IMG/VR virus record: IMGVR_UViG_3300006334_000008
Span: 1-34,197 of that record
Length of the DNA: 34,197 nt
Direction: 5' to 3' (one strand)
Source: a virus
The translations under genes were made by a program, and so were the position numbers. Below the pieces are notes generated by a model. The model saw only the letters and a program-made list of their open reading frames with translations. It had not been told where the DNA came from and ran no database searches. This document shows positions 20,201 through 28,759 of this stretch, piece by piece; the first letter of the stretch is position 1; every line of letters begins with the position of its first letter.

Positions 20201-20654
20201 GACCAACACCACCAAAACGAGCAGCAGAACTAGTAACTGTTTTACCCAGTTTGAGTACATTTAAGGCTGGCACAAAAGATAAAAAGAAAAGCGGATCGCC
20301 AACTGTGCCGCCAGCAAGTTGTGATGTAAATGGTGCATCACGCATAATTTGCTTGCGTTGCAATGCATCAGCAAGACGGCCCTCAAGATAAGCTAGGTGG
20401 TCTGCATTCTTGGCACGCACAAGGTCTTCAGCATAAGGCAGGTACTCTTCTGAAATGTGGTCAGCGGCAACAAACCCTTCTTCAAAGGGTACATGAGCAA
20501 ATAATGCTGACTCTTCAACAGATTCAATAAATGGCATATTGTTGTATGCAACAGCAGCAGTAAACCCCTGCACCCATGTTGGGTCTGGGGTTGCCATATA
20601 TTCTGGCGGCATGTGATGTACATAATTACGATGACGGCGATTATATTCAATCAT
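17202..20654 (-). CDS. Large internal virion / DNA-ejection protein
   Basis: An 1150-aa protein in the position of T7 gp16, followed by the fibre gene. Mostly helical, with a hydrophobic stretch near 115-150 (VGDPLFFLSFVPALNVLKLG) that could insert in a membrane, and coiled coils at about 410-515 (AEAKIETKMNLLRDIEDSIK; IDDEMADLLKQIDELEGGLK). No N-terminal lytic transglycosylase motif was seen, unlike T7 gp16. Expected to be ejected with the DNA to form a channel across the envelope. The start overlaps the upstream gene by 4 bases (ATGA). Confidence 0.75.
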   Translation of the reverse strand: MIEYNRRHRNYVHHMPPEYMATPDPTWVQGFTAAVAYNNMPFIESVEESALFAHVPFEEGFVAADHISEEYLPYAEDLVRAKNADHLAYLEGRLADALQRKQIMRDAPFTSQLAGGTVGDPLFFLSFVPALNVLKLGKTVTSSAARFGGVGLAYGTASEARRAPFAVGDDPYESVSNIAMETAMGAFLGGGLRFGVNMLPAIRSGIGKARARMRGEEVAHTVDPETGELVYANSRGEYTASFGNPFGSRGQRIMASDEFSDDIKRYFYLLNYNMGVPIEGQKARSLGQSVAAGIQGHVGNAMRLMRSLEDLHAQEVSAFRKGEQGVEKASRILNTHLADFVPLGKRPYNEWFEDTVMKYLQAGQPNPQAVDALMAGVTDQQKKAFTLFKEFFDGFNFDARHFGVIKDDEFIAKAIRDAEAKIETKMNLLRDIEDSIKDYNTKLFDRLTKAYAKKAEFLEGIEVNVRKNGSYSAKQLAAIKKIDDEMADLLKQIDELEGGLKAGTPKQRRKILDLQREISFQTTFASRMHDAFALPTRKNYRFPIFYDKPALNEDEELLASFKQRLADKYFARRMRDNPKMDEGFHREQANNDAAKTVSRILDEDGADLESDFGGKLGGSKYFAHRKTDFDEWEVADVMIKKPEVLLTYAMQMGRKIEFSRAFGGKSPDEVFKDIEALGRAQGLSEVKVAELRKDFVSEYDRAMGLLNRDANRLDQQALRLTKTYAGWTYLGGAGISALSDPATIVLAHGMVDVVRAGKAMLTDGVLRGKILTDAAGANTALDVSMAQAQLRVLNDSLQQHNMTPIEQFMQFGNRLFYTLNALGPITVTFKALDQVLVNDKFIRLSKKLLDKSIDRQDKEYLFRYGIDEDLARYINDMPVQRAEADNFFLANTDEWPRETPQQRAFLRQYQTATAAHADNAVVMAQNFDKPLIMDGVLYLKDNPFFAMMRKQFPNLYAIDERASTAAQKFVRIENQAMTLPFTFMNFAFGANNKILTAVRDPMRKHRLAGVVSLLGLSYLSLEVKDRYWWNSEDETPDMIARLIDHSGITGIYSDLGYMGLSLAAGFADTPEDFFIEPRYVSPNREDRVWDSLTEPFGAPVGLGLSYYRAASDYLAGRYTDANKELFYNAPFLGLPFIRDDMRDLMIGGRR

Positions 20655-22837
20655 TGCTGCGCTCTTTGCATAATGGCATCTAATTGGTCAAATTGTGACT
20701 GCTGTATTCTTTTTTGTGGCGTATCACGATTTAACAAATCTTGGAACTTTTGTTGTTCTGATGCTGCACGCTGGCGTAAACGCATACCTCTTGCTTTTAA
20801 TATGGCATTTGCATTGACGTAAAGAGGCTGTCCTCTATCGTCTATAGCCATCAAACCAGACTCTTTATGTATAATTAGATACGTGCCTTTTTGTCTTGTT
20901 GGTGCAAGATAGTGGGTTTGCCCCAACATATTCTTTCCGCCACCAGCAAGTGTTGTCAAAACAGAATCTACAGCGCGGTCAAATTCAACTAACTCATCTT
21001 TGCCCATAATTGCTTCTGGCGCAAAACGAGTCTTCATAGGCTTGCCTATTTCAACAGGCCTAAAATAATCTGTTGTTGTAAAAATTGTATCTTTAGATTC
21101 TTTTAGTATTTGCCTTGCGCCATCTATACCATAAAAAGCTATATATTTTTCAGTTAATGGACGGAAGAACTGTCGCTCATCTGCTGTAATATCTTTGCCA
21201 AGAACAGATTGCAAAAACCCATCTAATGTTTTCTCATTGTCATTGCCAGAGTTTTCTAACTCAGCTTTTACCAAAGCTCGTCTTTCAGCAACTGGTTTTA
21301 AATTAAAGTCAGCAGTTTTTTGAAACCACTCTTCCATTTTAACTGGTTGCATTGAAGATGAATAACGACCCATTGATTCCATCAACAAAACTGTTTCATT
21401 ACTTAGATTGCGCTGCAATCTTGTTTCTGTGCCAAAATCACCAAAGTCTCTTGTCATGGTGTAATACATATTTAAGGCATTACCTAACTGACCTTGTGCA
21501 GTTAAGTCTGCCAAAATGTCAGGAGAGAATATATTTGTAATCTGTGCTGGCAACATAGAGCGACCATTTATCATTTGATTCAAAGGTGCGCCTTCAGCAA
21601 ACAACCCTGCTTCACCTTTGCCAAACTCACGCAACACATCAAATGGAGATTGAATGCCAACAGAAGTAAGGTAATCACCTGCCTGTTTTGCACTAACAGG
21701 CTTGCCTTCCATTAACATCAATTCTGTATCTTGGTTTAGTCTAGCCACTCTAGTTGTATTAAACTCTTGCGCCAGCTTACCTTCAAGAACAGTAATTTTA
21801 CTAGCAACCTCATCGCGTATGCCAACAAACTCGCTGCTAGTTACAAACTCTTTTGTAAAACCTGCTCGTTCAAAGATACGTTTTTCAAATGGAGACAAGG
21901 AATCATACAGTGCTGGGTTTGTCATAGTCATGCTCATCCTATTAAGAAGGAACTGACCACGACTATACGAATCGTAACTTGCACCACCACCTGCTTGTTG
22001 CATAACATTGACTGCCATGCCATTAGCCTGACCACCAAAGAATGATTTTCTTAACTGCTTTTTAAGATTAGGCACAACATCATCACCAATGCGAGATGAA
22101 TGCTTTGCTTGCAACTGATCTATGTTTGCCATTTGTTGTTGATATAATTGCCCTAAAATAACACCAACATCTTCTGTTTCCCCATCAACAGAAAATTGAC
22201 CACTTGTTGCGCCACTAACAGACATTGCTAAAATGTCATCATTAGTTTTCTTAATGATGGTCAGCATGTTTTCTTTGTCGGTATCTAGTGCAGCTTTTAC
22301 AGCTTTGTTGCGTATGTCTTGCACATGCTGCACTTGTATAGCTGCACCAAGATCAGCTACTGCACCACCAAGATCACCAGATAACTGTACAGTTTTATTT
22401 ATATATGCTTCAAAGTTTGAATTAAACTGATCTTCATTTGCAGGACTTGTTAAGTCAGGTTCACCATCTGCACCTTTGTTGTAACGAAAATTATTAGCTG
22501 CATTTGATATGTCAACTTTTGTTGCATTCAAATAGCGTTGATTAAGAAGAGGTTTTGCAGAAGCACGAGCAACTTTAGACAAATCAGCTTCTTCAATAAT
22601 TGCACTATAGTCTTCAACATTAAGAGTGCCATCTTCTTTACGAGAAAAAGTATAAGATGCTGCAAAATCTTTGCCTTCTTTCTCTTGTCTATCAACAGCT
22701 AACTTAAATGCAGAATCAAGCAACTGCTGACCCATACGCATCTGGCTTTCAGCAGCACGCACACCAGCATTAGATGGCCTTACTAATCCAATAGGGCCAA
22801 TAGCGGGAGCAGATGTTTGAAACTTTTTAATTTCCAT
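20651..22837 (-). CDS. Internal virion protein (T7 gp15-like position)
   Basis: 728 aa, almost wholly helical and charged, starting MEIKKFQTSAPAIGPIGLVR. It lies between the gp14-like gene and the 1150-aa gene, with 2-base and 4-base junctions, which is the T7 internal-core order 14-15-16. No enzymatic motif seen. Expected to form the core and ejection tube. Confidence 0.72.
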   Translation of the reverse strand: MEIKKFQTSAPAIGPIGLVRPSNAGVRAAESQMRMGQQLLDSAFKLAVDRQEKEGKDFAASYTFSRKEDGTLNVEDYSAIIEEADLSKVARASAKPLLNQRYLNATKVDISNAANNFRYNKGADGEPDLTSPANEDQFNSNFEAYINKTVQLSGDLGGAVADLGAAIQVQHVQDIRNKAVKAALDTDKENMLTIIKKTNDDILAMSVSGATSGQFSVDGETEDVGVILGQLYQQQMANIDQLQAKHSSRIGDDVVPNLKKQLRKSFFGGQANGMAVNVMQQAGGGASYDSYSRGQFLLNRMSMTMTNPALYDSLSPFEKRIFERAGFTKEFVTSSEFVGIRDEVASKITVLEGKLAQEFNTTRVARLNQDTELMLMEGKPVSAKQAGDYLTSVGIQSPFDVLREFGKGEAGLFAEGAPLNQMINGRSMLPAQITNIFSPDILADLTAQGQLGNALNMYYTMTRDFGDFGTETRLQRNLSNETVLLMESMGRYSSSMQPVKMEEWFQKTADFNLKPVAERRALVKAELENSGNDNEKTLDGFLQSVLGKDITADERQFFRPLTEKYIAFYGIDGARQILKESKDTIFTTTDYFRPVEIGKPMKTRFAPEAIMGKDELVEFDRAVDSVLTTLAGGGKNMLGQTHYLAPTRQKGTYLIIHKESGLMAIDDRGQPLYVNANAILKARGMRLRQRAASEQQKFQDLLNRDTPQKRIQQSQFDQLDAIMQRAQQ

Positions 22838-22839
22838 TA

Positions 22840-23274
22840 TTAAGTCACCGTACTAAATTTTAACCCAGCACCAATAATATTCATTATTTGTGCATTGCGA
22901 GCAGAGCTTCTTGCAAAACGCTCGTCCATCATAGCTTGATCAGCACGAGTGGCAGACAGTGACATTTGACCTAAAGTTCTTATCGAAGCTTGGTCTAATG
23001 CCTTTGATGATTTTTCTGCTGCTGCTTCACGTATGGCGTTTATTGAACGGTCTTGCCTGCCTTGGCCTGCAAGAACAAGTAGCTTTTCATATTGACGGAA
23101 TTGTTCAACGCGATTGTTGTGGTCAATAAGACCACCAAGTTGCGCACGCTTCATCTCTTGAAAATTTTGCTGCTGCAACATTCTTGCAGAATCAACTTGC
23201 GCACGTTCTCTTGCTGTTATTCCTTGGCTAGTAATAAATGCACCAGCCGCCATCAATGCAATTTCAAAAGCCAT
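22840..23274 (-). CDS. Internal virion protein (T7 gp14-like position)
   Basis: 144 aa. A short hydrophobic N-terminus (MAFEIALMAAGAFITSQGIT) is followed by a long charged helix rich in Gln/Arg (QQQNFQEMKRAQLGGLIDHN) and an Ala/Ser-rich end. Size and place fit gp14, which sits in the outer membrane after ejection. TAATG overlap with the tail tube B stop. Confidence 0.75.
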   Translation of the reverse strand: MAFEIALMAAGAFITSQGITARERAQVDSARMLQQQNFQEMKRAQLGGLIDHNNRVEQFRQYEKLLVLAGQGRQDRSINAIREAAAEKSSKALDQASIRTLGQMSLSATRADQAMMDERFARSSARNAQIMNIIGAGLKFSTVT

Positions 23275-25487
23275 TAAAATGCCACCTCTATTACCATGCC
23301 GTTAATCTGTAAATCTAACGGTGCTGATTGCGATATAGTTACTCGTGGGTCTTTACTAAAACCTAGCGGTCTAAACTCTTCTTTGCCTGTTTGTTTAACA
23401 CGAGGCTGTGAAGGGTCAAAGCCAACATTACGAATAATCATGTCAGTTCCATTAACAGAAACAGATAACGTGTCGTTGAGGTCAAGGTCAACTAATGAAA
23501 GTCTACGTGGTCTTGCAGTCAAAGGCCCACCTTGAACACCAGCATCAATAGGTAACGTCTTCAACTCTGGTGTAAACTTCAGACCAATCTCAGCAGACGA
23601 AGCTGTTGCGTCAACAGCAGATACATCTGCATTGCTACTAGCAACAGTAAATGCGCCTAAATATTCTGTGCCTTCAACAACATCAACAGATGCACCATTG
23701 GCAAACACAGAAGATACATCAAAGACACCAGCAGTGCCTGTATAATCCTTACTGCAATCAAGCTGAAAATCAGTATCGAACTGTTCAAGATATAGCTTTG
23801 TTGTGCCATCACCTTGGTCACGCGACACAACAGCAAACAAGTTATTATCTGTAGAACCAACAGAAACGTAATTACCGTTTGTTGTCCAGTTCATCCAACC
23901 TAACTTCTTTTCGTTACGAATATGATAGAATACAGATATGTTACCATCACCATTTAAAAAGAACCCATAAGCACCAGACCTGTTTAATGAGCCTTTAACG
24001 ACCGCTAGCTGCTTAGGATTGCTTATAAGGTGGGAAGATAGCAAAGATACCTGTGCGCCAACGTAGGCCCCTTCAGAGTCCGTAAACACAAACTCTCTAA
24101 CAGCAGTACCAGTTGACTGCACAAACAGTGTTGCACCATCGATAGATTGTGGCCTAACAAAGCCAGTACCAAATGGAGTCTGCGCAGATATTTTAGCATT
24201 AGCTGGTGTTAATGGTTGTGTTGTAGAGCTTGGCAAAAAGAACTCACCTTGCGATGCAAACACTTGCAAGTCTCTGTTTGATACAAGATGGCGAATGCGG
24301 TTTGTTACACCAGCAGCTACATCTAAATCAATAGCATCTGTATCTTCACCCTTGCCAATATCAAAGTTAAAATACTCTGCTGTTTTAGAACTCCATATAC
24401 CATCAGGCTGACTGTTAGTACCGCCAAACCAAAGACGGTTTTCATGAAATGTAATAGCAGATGGGAAGCCACGGAATGTAGAGTATGATTGTTCAAACCA
24501 TTCTGTTGTTGCTGCTGTTGACTCTATTGTAACAGAGCCACCACCAATATCTTCCAATGTAGCATTAGCACCAGCAGTAACTTCATATTTATTTTCATCA
24601 ATTACACGAGATATTGTTCTTGCGCCATTTATATTCGCAGCAGTTATGCCACCAACACCACCAGCATTAGCAATCGTGACAGATGCGCCAGATGCAAGGC
24701 CATGATTAACATGTGCAATCTCTATTGCAGAAACACCTTTTTTGGTTTTAATGGCATCAATATCTAATTGCTTTTGTATCGTACCTTTAATATTGCCAGT
24801 TACATTTTGTGCATCTGTAAAAGCAGTAATAACAACTTCTGTTTCGCCGATTAGCAATCTTGTACCAACCATTGCACTATTGAAGTAATCAGCACTTGTT
24901 GTAAATGTTCTGCTGTTACCAGATGTATGGGATGGCGTGATAGTTACACCAGCACTTTGGAAGTTATAATATGGCTGAAAAGTTTTGTTGCCATCTAATG
25001 ATGTTTCAAAAGCATACTGTTGACGTACAAACGTATTCAAACCTGTGCGCTTTAAAATAACAGGAAAGAAATCAGAATGGCAAAGAAACATAAAATCGCC
25101 AGACTGAGCAAACGTTATTTGTGGTATGCGTGCGCTTGTAACTTCAGTAAACGCAACAGTTGCGCTTAGCGTTACAGCACCTGTTGTCGGGTTTATAAAA
25201 AAACAATCAATGTTGCCATCACGAAATGCAACAATATATTTTTCGTCATCAGAAAAAACAAACGGCTCAATCCTTACTTGCTGGGTTAAGGCAGCATTAT
25301 AACTATCTGAAAACTTGTGAATAAACTTCGAGCCGGGTCTTTTTATGACACCACCTTCAGCACGAATAAAAAAGTTTGTTACCTTTTCTGCAGCGTTTTG
25401 ATAGACCTGCGAGTCAGTCCTAGATGTTAAAGAAGGGCTGACTTCACCAAAAGAAAAGTTGTTTAAAGGTACACGAATGCGTGCCAT
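23274..25487 (-). CDS. Tail tubular protein B (gp12-like)
   Basis: A 737-aa beta-rich protein starting MARIRVPLNNFSFGEVSPSL with AAEKVTNFFIRAEGGVIKRP, the standard N-terminus of podovirus tail nozzle/stabilisation proteins. It forms the distal tail tube below protein A. Coupled to tail tube A by TAATG. Length is normal for the family (T7 gp12 is about 790 aa). Confidence 0.88.
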   Translation of the reverse strand: MARIRVPLNNFSFGEVSPSLTSRTDSQVYQNAAEKVTNFFIRAEGGVIKRPGSKFIHKFSDSYNAALTQQVRIEPFVFSDDEKYIVAFRDGNIDCFFINPTTGAVTLSATVAFTEVTSARIPQITFAQSGDFMFLCHSDFFPVILKRTGLNTFVRQQYAFETSLDGNKTFQPYYNFQSAGVTITPSHTSGNSRTFTTSADYFNSAMVGTRLLIGETEVVITAFTDAQNVTGNIKGTIQKQLDIDAIKTKKGVSAIEIAHVNHGLASGASVTIANAGGVGGITAANINGARTISRVIDENKYEVTAGANATLEDIGGGSVTIESTAATTEWFEQSYSTFRGFPSAITFHENRLWFGGTNSQPDGIWSSKTAEYFNFDIGKGEDTDAIDLDVAAGVTNRIRHLVSNRDLQVFASQGEFFLPSSTTQPLTPANAKISAQTPFGTGFVRPQSIDGATLFVQSTGTAVREFVFTDSEGAYVGAQVSLLSSHLISNPKQLAVVKGSLNRSGAYGFFLNGDGNISVFYHIRNEKKLGWMNWTTNGNYVSVGSTDNNLFAVVSRDQGDGTTKLYLEQFDTDFQLDCSKDYTGTAGVFDVSSVFANGASVDVVEGTEYLGAFTVASSNADVSAVDATASSAEIGLKFTPELKTLPIDAGVQGGPLTARPRRLSLVDLDLNDTLSVSVNGTDMIIRNVGFDPSQPRVKQTGKEEFRPLGFSKDPRVTISQSAPLDLQINGMVIEVAF

Positions 25488-26071
25488 TAACTTCTCCTTT
25501 CAGTAATGAACCTCGATGTTGTCAGCTTACGTGTTGTTTGTTGTTGTGCGTCAAGTGTCTTTGCTTGTTGCATTAACAGCTGAGCTTTGCGCTCCATCAT
25601 TTGAGCCATCTGTTCATCTCTAGCAATAGCCAATGCAAAACTTGCAGCTAAAGAATATTGAACAGCTAATGTAAAGTAACTTGGAAAATCCACTTCTCTT
25701 GCACGAAAAGTATAGTCAATAACTAATGTTGATGTATCTGATTCATTACAAAATATCTTATCACCATATATTGTGTAAGCTATTAATTGATCATCTATTG
25801 TAACTGCATGCACCATAAGATTATCAGATGGCACTTGATATGCCGCATCAAAACGTCCAGTAGGAGCATTAGTTAATCTATTTAACTGTGCTTGATTAGT
25901 AGCAAAACGCCAACGTGTTGTACACAATGCTGTGCGTACAGTATCTTCATAAATATTATCTGCAACCAGTGCCTCTGTACTGTCTGCAGAAAACGAAGTA
26001 ATAGGGTTCGCGCCAATAAGTATTAGGCCACGAGATGCAATATCAATATCTGAATTAGCTACACTACTCAT
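25487..26071 (-). CDS. Tail tubular protein A (gp11-like)
   Basis: 194 aa. The N-terminal part (ASRGLILIGANPITSFSADS, then RTALCTTRWRFATNQAQL) is the gatekeeper/tail tube A signature that binds the portal. The C-terminus is helical and Gln-rich. The ATG at 26071 has no Shine-Dalgarno; an 8-bp GC hairpin sits 7 bases upstream, so initiation may rely on coupling or the local fold. Confidence 0.88.
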   Translation of the reverse strand: MSSVANSDIDIASRGLILIGANPITSFSADSTEALVADNIYEDTVRTALCTTRWRFATNQAQLNRLTNAPTGRFDAAYQVPSDNLMVHAVTIDDQLIAYTIYGDKIFCNESDTSTLVIDYTFRAREVDFPSYFTLAVQYSLAASFALAIARDEQMAQMMERKAQLLMQQAKTLDAQQQTTRKLTTSRFITERRS

Positions 26072-26078
26072 GTGGTTA

Positions 26079-26098
26079 TGGGGGGCAGAAGCCCCCCA
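26079..26098 (-). terminator. GC-rich hairpin between capsid block and tail block
   Basis: TGGGGGGC (26079-26086) pairs with GCCCCCCA (26091-26098) around an AGAA (minus strand TTCT) tetraloop. No U-tract follows in the minus direction. It could partly terminate or protect the abundant capsid mRNA, lowering expression of the tail genes downstream. Confidence 0.5.
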
Positions 26099-26103
26099 CT
26101 TCC

Positions 26104-26367
26104 TTAGTCGGAGTCTGTCATTGTCAGAGCAGTACCGTCAGCAATATCGACAACGCCGCCTGTATTAGACAGCACTACAGATATGCCCATGGTAGGAGCA
26201 TCTGAATCATAGACAAAAACAACGTCGCCAACATTCATCATGTCAGATGCGTCATTGAAGTAGCCAGATACACGGACTGCTGTCAGCGCATCTGTTGAGG
26301 TGTAGAACCACAGATTGTGACCGCCACCAGTAGCCATATTAGTTAGGCCAGAAGCTGAATAAGCCAT
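26104..26367 (-). CDS. Small capsid-associated protein (possible decoration protein)
   Basis: An 87-aa beta-rich protein: MAYSASGLTNMATGGGHNLW, then YFNDASDMMNVGDVVFVYDS and a VVDIADGTALT end. This type recurs directly after the major capsid gene in marine podovirus contigs, and its place suggests a capsid decoration or head-completion role. It is 10 bases from the capsid stop and ends before the GC hairpin. Confidence 0.72.
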   Translation of the reverse strand: MAYSASGLTNMATGGGHNLWFYTSTDALTAVRVSGYFNDASDMMNVGDVVFVYDSDAPTMGISVVLSNTGGVVDIADGTALTMTDSD

Positions 26368-26377
26368 GCTCTACTCC

Positions 26378-27193
26378 TTATGTGTTGTTATCAAGGACTT
26401 CATAGATACCATTGTCATCAATAACAGTAGCACCCATTGACATCATTGAAGTTGCAAGGTGTGCAGCTTTTTGCGGCACATAATTAATTTCAGTTTGAAC
26501 ATCTGAGTTGATGCCCAAGCCGACAGCAGATGTATGGTAAGCCATGTTCTTACCAGCAGTAATTGCTGATGTAGAGAAAATCTTGAAACCAAGAAACTCT
26601 TTCATGGTCATGCCACCTGCGTATGGCAGATTCTGCTCACCAACAAAATCGCTTGATGCAAATTCTGTGATTAAGAACAGATCGGAATATCCCTTTGGAT
26701 GCATAGCTAAGAAGCGACCGCCATCTTCTGGAATATTTGCAGAGCCAAATGTTTCAAACAAAGTCAACAAATCAGCCTTTTCAATAGCACCATTTGTATC
26801 ATGTATTTGAGTTGAGTTAGCACCTGCGTCCATAGCAGTATAAAGAATCTCGTCAGTCTTACGACCAAGAGCGGCAGCAGCAGACTGCGCTACAGCTTGA
26901 CGTTCATCTATATTAGTCTTCAGTTCATCAAGCTTGTCGATGTACTCAGCCGCATAATGGTCAGCCATAGTTGCCTCAACCTGTGTGTGGGTGAGTTCCA
27001 TAGCGGTTATGTCACCATTACGTGACTTTGTTGAAGCAGAACCAGTACCGATTTTTTGGAAGCGAACAGTGCTACCAGCAACATTGCCAACTGTGCGTAC
27101 AGTGTTACGCAACTTTGAACCCATGCGCTGATAAGCCATGTGAACTTCTGACTCGAACTGCTTGATAAATGCGACATCAATAGTATTCGCCAT
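26378..27193 (-). CDS. Major capsid protein
   Basis: 271 aa, starting MANTIDVAFIKQFESEVHMA, with AQSAAAALGRKTDEILYTAM and a TSAVGLGINSDVQTEINYVP ending, which match podovirus capsid proteins I know from marine phage. Shorter than T7 gp10. Position after the scaffold and core genes and before the decoration and tail genes supports the call. AGGA lies about 8 bases before the ATG. Confidence 0.85.
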   Translation of the reverse strand: MANTIDVAFIKQFESEVHMAYQRMGSKLRNTVRTVGNVAGSTVRFQKIGTGSASTKSRNGDITAMELTHTQVEATMADHYAAEYIDKLDELKTNIDERQAVAQSAAAALGRKTDEILYTAMDAGANSTQIHDTNGAIEKADLLTLFETFGSANIPEDGGRFLAMHPKGYSDLFLITEFASSDFVGEQNLPYAGGMTMKEFLGFKIFSTSAITAGKNMAYHTSAVGLGINSDVQTEINYVPQKAAHLATSMMSMGATVIDDNGIYEVLDNNT

Positions 27194-27226
27194 TTTATCA
27201 GTCCTTTCAAAAGAGGTTTACGTTTA

Positions 27227-27255
27227 CTACACAGTTGTCCGTAACATCGCGTCAA
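27227..27255 (-). promoter_or_regulatory. Weak candidate promoter ahead of the capsid gene
   Basis: The 102-base gap 27194-27295 contains TTGACG on the minus strand (27255-27250) with TGTAGT 18 bases further (27231-27226), a poor -10. It starts TTGACGC like the 6836 promoter. It could boost capsid transcription, but the match is marginal. Confidence 0.25.
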
Positions 27256-27295
27256 TCGGTTATCCCGCAGGGCCGTCAGCTAGAAACAGGCTGTA

Positions 27296-27841
27296 TTAAT
27301 CAAATCTCACTTCTATCTCTGGTTGGCAACGCACAAAACGTAAACAATGATAACCATTTATGACGGTAGGTTGATTTGAAAAAGAATAACCTAGCCAATC
27401 AAGCCATCTAATTGTGCGCTCATGTTCAATAGGAACAAGGTTTTCTACCCAATCATATTGGTTGCAAAGCCAATTAGACATCAACTTTGATGTTGTAAGA
27501 AACTTACGTGGTTGCTCATCTAATACATTAGAGCCTAGCAACCATATATGCCCAGATGAAAGATTAGCTGTATTCTCAAAAGGATAAACACCAAACATAC
27601 ACACAGGTTCATCTTTGTATAAACCTGTCCATGTTTTTGCATGTTTGCTTGATAAAGGTACATGAAGCGCACGCCACGGCGTTGCGCCGTGGATCATGCA
27701 CTCTCGTATATCAGTATCACGAAGACGATGTTGTAAGTAGCCAGCATGCTCTATTGTAGCCTTTACTATCTTTACATCACCGTCTTCATGGAAAGCGTTA
27801 ATTGAAGACTTTGGAAAAGCCTGCTTGGACTTCCTTGACAT
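27296..27841 (-). CDS. GNAT-like late protein (T7 gp13-like)
   Basis: About 181 aa from ATG 27841 (MSRKSKQAFPKSSINAFHED); an upstream start at 27880 overlaps the scaffold gene more. RECMIHGATPWRALHVPLSS, CMFGVYPF, HIWLLGSNVL, then EHERTIRWLDWLGYSF follow the acetyltransferase-like fold typical of gp13-type virion proteins in T7-like phages. It may act in core assembly; enzymatic acetyl transfer is not shown. It sits between scaffold and capsid. Confidence 0.75.
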   Translation of the reverse strand: MSRKSKQAFPKSSINAFHEDGDVKIVKATIEHAGYLQHRLRDTDIRECMIHGATPWRALHVPLSSKHAKTWTGLYKDEPVCMFGVYPFENTANLSSGHIWLLGSNVLDEQPRKFLTTSKLMSNWLCNQYDWVENLVPIEHERTIRWLDWLGYSFSNQPTVINGYHCLRFVRCQPEIEVRFD

Positions 27842-28511
27842 AGGCTGGGTCTCTTTTTGCTGGATTCCAATAACGCTCATCAGTCATCATAGAACGCAGT
27901 TTATCTTCCGTCATCGCAGTAGGTAAGCCTGCATCAGCAGACATTTGCGCACTACCTACTTTAGACATGATAAACTCAAGAGCCTCAATGCCCTTTGCCG
28001 TTTGCCCAATCTGCAAAATAGCATCGCTATATTCTGCTGGGAAAAACTTGTTTGCCCACAAGTCAACAGCTTCAATACGTGCATCAGCATTGTCACCAAG
28101 ATTAGCACGCTCTTGTTGAAGGTCAGGTGTTTGTGAGTTTATAAACTCTGCATATTTTTCTATGCCAGATTCAAACTCCTCTTGGCTATATGCATTTTCA
28201 AATGCATGATCAGCCCACCATTGAAACAGTGGATTATCAACAGCCATTTCTGCATCAACAGATTCTGGTATCTGATAATCACCAGCAGTAGCTGGCCTGT
28301 TTTCATAAGCAGCAGATTCAAACTCTTGTATGATTTGCTGCCGTAGTTCTTCTTGACCAGCACCAAGTTTCTGTTCAAGAGACTGATAAGAAGACGCAAG
28401 GTCTTCTGGTGTATTAAATTTTTCTGGTAGCCATTCTGGACGTTCAGCTACAGGTGCTTCAGTTGTGGCTGTGGCTTCAGCCGCTACTTCTACATTATCT
28501 GCTTCGCTCAT
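27798..28511 (-). CDS. Capsid assembly / scaffolding protein
   Basis: A 237-aa acidic protein: disordered Ala/Thr/Glu-rich N-terminus (MSEADNVEVAAEATATTEAP), WLPEKFNTPEDLASSYQSLE (a motif of podovirus scaffolds), a coiled middle, and a C-terminal TDERYWNPAKRDPAYVKEVQ. Directs procapsid assembly by analogy with T7 gp9. Located between the portal block and the capsid. Confidence 0.85.
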   Translation of the reverse strand: MSEADNVEVAAEATATTEAPVAERPEWLPEKFNTPEDLASSYQSLEQKLGAGQEELRQQIIQEFESAAYENRPATAGDYQIPESVDAEMAVDNPLFQWWADHAFENAYSQEEFESGIEKYAEFINSQTPDLQQERANLGDNADARIEAVDLWANKFFPAEYSDAILQIGQTAKGIEALEFIMSKVGSAQMSADAGLPTAMTEDKLRSMMTDERYWNPAKRDPAYVKEVQAGFSKVFN

Positions 28512-28759
28512 TTCTTTGCCTTTTCTGCTTGTTTAAATCGCCTCTCTATGAGGCCCACTAAATAACGCTGTCCTTCTAAATGACGTAGTTCAGCGTCAGA
28601 TATGTTCGCACCGCTAACAGATTCAATAGTGATAGAACGTAGATACTTCATCACTGCTTTACCATTAGGTGTGCGGAACAAACTGTTTATGTTCTGAGAT
28701 ATTCTGTCGTCTTCTTCTTTTGGGCGTGGAAACCCATCAAGGCCTAAGTGATTGGACAT
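28508..28759 (-). CDS. Small conserved late protein (Bbp19-like)
   Basis: 83 aa from ATG 28759 (MSNHLGLDGFPRPKEEDDRI), with GAGG about 11 bases upstream; a start at 28837 would overlap the portal gene by 100 bases. LFRTPNGKAVMKYLRSI and GQRYLVGLIERRFKQ resemble the short Bbp19-type phage proteins found after portals. Function unknown. The stop overlaps the scaffold ATG. Confidence 0.62.
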   Translation of the reverse strand: MSNHLGLDGFPRPKEEDDRISQNINSLFRTPNGKAVMKYLRSITIESVSGANISDAELRHLEGQRYLVGLIERRFKQAEKAKK

